Assembly: GCA_964526785.1 (NCBI GenBank)
Contig: CAZGMJ010000132.1
Span: forward strand, 1 to 6,178
Source of the DNA: CAZGMJ01 sp964526785
GTDB taxonomy: Bacteria > Planctomycetota > Phycisphaerae > Sedimentisphaerales > Anaerobacaceae
DNA length: 6,178 nt
Reading direction: 5' to 3'
In this document: piece by piece, positions 5,201-6,178 of the stretch
Position numbering within the stretch: the first letter of the stretch is position 1
How the letters are laid out: each line of letters begins with the position of its first letter
Position numbers and translations under genes: made by a program
Notes under the pieces: generated by a model
The model's input: the letters and a program-made list of their open reading frames with translations, nothing else
Told to the model about the DNA's origin: nothing
The model's database searches: none

Positions 5201-6178
5201 ACGCGGTCGTGGCCGAGTCCGCCCGCTGGGGCGACGCGTGCGAGGACGTCGGCCATCCGACGCGGACGCGCGACGTGGACTGGGTCTTCGCCGAGAACGA
5301 GACCATCGGTCCGGGCTTTATGCAGGGCAACGCCGCACGGTTCATCGCATCGCTGCGAGCCGAAGGGTACTACCCTGCGATCGATCCGCCGGTTCTGCAG
5401 ATCAACGGCGGTTCGCAGCACGGCGGGTACGTCGCTGCCGGCGACGTGCTGTCGATGGCCGCGGCGGCGGGGACCGTCTGGTACACGCTCGACGGCAGCG
5501 ATCCGAGGCCCGTCGGCGCCGGCTCGGGCTCGAGCCAACTGATCACGCTGGTGCCGGAGACCGCCTCCAAGCGGGCGATGGTCCCGACCGCACCGGTTGG
5601 CGAGGCCTGGCGCGGCGGCAGCGCGTTCGACGACAGCGGCTGGACCGCCGGGACCGGCGGCATCGGCTACGAACGCTCCAGCGGCTATCAGAGCTATATC
5701 GATATCGACGTCGAATCGGCCATGTACAGCCGCAACGCCACCTGCTATATCCGGATCCCCTTCAACCTGCAAAACGACCCGGCCGATCTCAACTCGCTGA
5801 TCCTCAGGATCCGCTACGACGACGGCTTCGTCGCCTATATCAACGGCACGGAAGTCGCCCGAGCCAACGCCCCGAGTTCCCTGTCCTGGAACTCCGAGGC
5901 CTCGGGCAGCCACAGCGATTCCGACGCCGTGAATCTGGCGGACTTCGACATTACCGCCCATCGCAGCGCGCTGCAGGCCGGCGGCAATATTCTGGCCATC
6001 CACGCACTGAATCAGTCCACCAGCAGTTCCGATCTGTTGATTTCGGCAACCCTGGCGACCACCGAGAGTACGGGCAATCCCAGTACGGTCAGCCCCAACG
6101 CCATTCGCTATACCGGTCCGCTGACGCTGGACAAGAGCACGCACATCAAGGCCCGGGCGCTGAGCGGCAGCACCTGGA
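2215..6178 (+). CDS. Large secreted multidomain CotH-kinase-like protein, 3' end beyond window
   Basis: 1321 codons are open and run off the window. Domains (residues): signal peptide, hydrophobic about 23-36, cleavage likely after Ala38; beta-sandwich 39-222 resembling the divergent PEP-CTERM protein; PKD/Ig-like 231-322; dockerin-like pair 327-377 (Asp328-x-Asn330-x-Asp332, Asn336, Asp339, and Asp356-x-Asp358-x-Asp360, Asn364, Asp367); lamin tail domain 382-523 (Leu-Leu-Ile-Asn-Glu, Asp-Trp-Ile-Glu-Leu-Phe-Asn); chitobiase C-terminal-like 533-610 (Thr-Asp-Gly-Ser-Thr-Pro 564-569); CotH about 660-1010 (Leu-Arg-Leu-Asn-Phe-Arg-Ser-Glu-Tyr-Gly 720-729, Tyr-Ile-Asn-Gly-Leu-Tyr-Trp-Gly-Leu-Tyr 802-811, Glu-Arg-Pro 815-817, Trp-Asp-Gly-Glu 916-919); second chitobiase-like domain from 1058, split by an insert at about 1107-1290. 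CotH of Bacillus spores is an atypical protein kinase; Asn897/Asn898 and Asp917 are candidate metal or active-site residues by analogy. The substrate is unknown; an extracellular or surface role is inferred. GTG 2242 is an alternative start preceded by AAGGA. Confidence 0.9.
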   Translation, partial: MEEATVRTGVSCSASGLADHCLRLVFTIWLSIAVPVQADIIAVHDIDAGVNGSPPYLLQSITVGDYQAFADQLRTGTSQGQALVGTPISNADNLDLNSIAARNGQSNGVIETTDFGLVGLWTDTNGNAPDFFIFEAGANDSFDVQAVLPRGILGQPVRIDASAWGDTGLRVAGSANNNQTIGGVAFAVTDLLDADGAPLTNADNIVGIRIASPDLDPSCICAVTADSDNAPPQVTAEASRAAVLPGGSVLLEGYVEDDGKPDGELFIQWSLESGPGPVAFEPNAAVVSPTVILGSQPGNYLLELYASDGQRHAWAFVTIVVRELSQGDLNGDRAVNIFDLRQLARQWLAEGLNPADFDGDERVNMLDYTVLAANWLRSEPRLLINELLAANESTEPRDGEGDYEDWIELFNPGPDAVDAAGMYLTDDPGNPTKWRIAAATREETIVEPNGYLLTWADEETGSGLHANFRLDANGEQLLLYETDGVTLIDRIDFDEQVSDISLGRDPDGADHWTTLIPSPGASNDGSFTGVVDPPALSHTRGFYAAPFSLTVVSPTGGAAVRFTTDGSTPTASHGQTYSEPVTISTTTVVRLMAYRPGWRTTDVQTHTFIFPEDVIRQPAEVAGYPTPRSWLGGSGYGYHDYEMDPQVVNDPAYASMIADSLTAIPTMCLSTAKSNLDTFYWGQGESQCALELIYPDRPDRNVQAECGVEPHSHNRMKRSLRLNFRSEYGDSKFNSSVFKDAPLNGETAVDRLDRIVLRGGNNRCWARVWNPERTTYTMDQWFRDTQIAMSGIGSHGTFVHLYINGLYWGLYNPVERPDAWFASAHMGGEKEDWYSVSHGGSHGGNASRFNYLKGALKDKDMSAGTNYAEMQEYLDIDKYIDYVMLSWFIGMSDWPGNNWWGGNRNDIPGPFMYFGWDGEWSWKTTRGHNNGWVHPDFRSNKSGGQTIAALWHSLRRNSEFMTAFADRAYTHLFNDGVLTDENCIERYLTLNDFVRDAVVAESARWGDACEDVGHPTRTRDVDWVFAENETIGPGFMQGNAARFIASLRAEGYYPAIDPPVLQINGGSQHGGYVAAGDVLSMAAAAGTVWYTLDGSDPRPVGAGSGSSQLITLVPETASKRAMVPTAPVGEAWRGGSAFDDSGWTAGTGGIGYERSSGYQSYIDIDVESAMYSRNATCYIRIPFNLQNDPADLNSLILRIRYDDGFVAYINGTEVARANAPSSLSWNSEASGSHSDSDAVNLADFDITAHRSALQAGGNILAIHALNQSTSSSDLLISATLATTESTGNPSTVSPNAIRYTGPLTLDKSTHIKARALSGSTW
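2232..2236 (+). promoter_or_regulatory. Possible Shine-Dalgarno for an alternative start at GTG 2242
   Basis: AAGGA lies 5 bases before the in-frame GTG at 2242. That start would shorten the protein by nine residues and still leave a complete signal peptide with a shorter n-region. ATG 2215 has only a poorly spaced GAAG (2208-2211) upstream. I keep ATG as the listed start because planctomycete genes often lack a clear site, but the GTG is a serious competitor. Confidence 0.42.

Noticed and set aside
3646..6144. Very long minus-strand frame (832 codons) opposite the CotH gene, with another of 488 codons at 2176-3642
   Set aside because: These frames are codon-aligned antisense to the plus-strand gene. 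They stay open because the sense gene rarely uses TTA, CTA or TCA codons. Their translations show no domain motif, while the sense strand shows a signal peptide and several recognisable domains.
1..6178. CRISPR array, tRNA, rRNA, phage or defence system
   Set aside because: I saw no regularly spaced repeats, no cloverleaf or rRNA core sequence, and no phage, toxin-antitoxin or defence protein motifs on either strand.

Overview
The window looks like genomic DNA from a GC-rich planctomycete, probably the Phycisphaerae/Sedimentisphaerales side. This is an inference from gene content: a PEP-CTERM exosortase substrate, dockerin-like calcium-loop repeats ending in the W-L pattern common in planctomycete secreted proteins, and a very large secreted protein combining lamin-tail, chitobiase-C-terminal-like and CotH domains. 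No phylogenetic marker gene is present.

Layout. Positions 60-97 hold a strong intrinsic terminator for a minus-strand gene at 850-155. That gene encodes a 231-residue exported protein with a classic PEP-CTERM tail, a strong Shine-Dalgarno and a promoter with a perfect TTGACA box near 998. Positions 999-1185 hold no gene I can support. Positions 1186-1879 are a scrap yard of three remnants: the C-terminus of a beta-helix/dockerin-type secreted protein (minus strand), an unrecognised internal gene fragment (plus strand), and the decayed C-terminus of an IS1380-type transposase (plus strand) with a frameshift and an amber codon. Positions 1880-2214 are non-coding and hold a plausible sigma70-type promoter and two stem-loops.

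From 2215 to the end of the window, one uninterrupted plus-strand reading frame (1321 codons, no stop reached) encodes a mosaic surface protein. In order it has a signal peptide, a beta-sandwich resembling the neighbouring PEP-CTERM protein, a PKD/Ig-like domain, an internal dockerin-like pair, a lamin tail domain, a chitobiase C-terminal-like domain, a CotH kinase-like domain, and a second chitobiase-like domain split by an inserted ligand-binding-like beta-sandwich. Two long antisense frames opposite it are shadows.

How the parts relate. The two intact genes are divergent, both encode exported proteins, and share one domain type. They are therefore probably both part of the cell-surface or extracellular-matrix inventory, separated by a region that has taken insertion and deletion. 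No complete novel system is demonstrable. The most interesting points are the shared domain, the nested domain architecture of the CotH protein and the fossil junctions between the genes.
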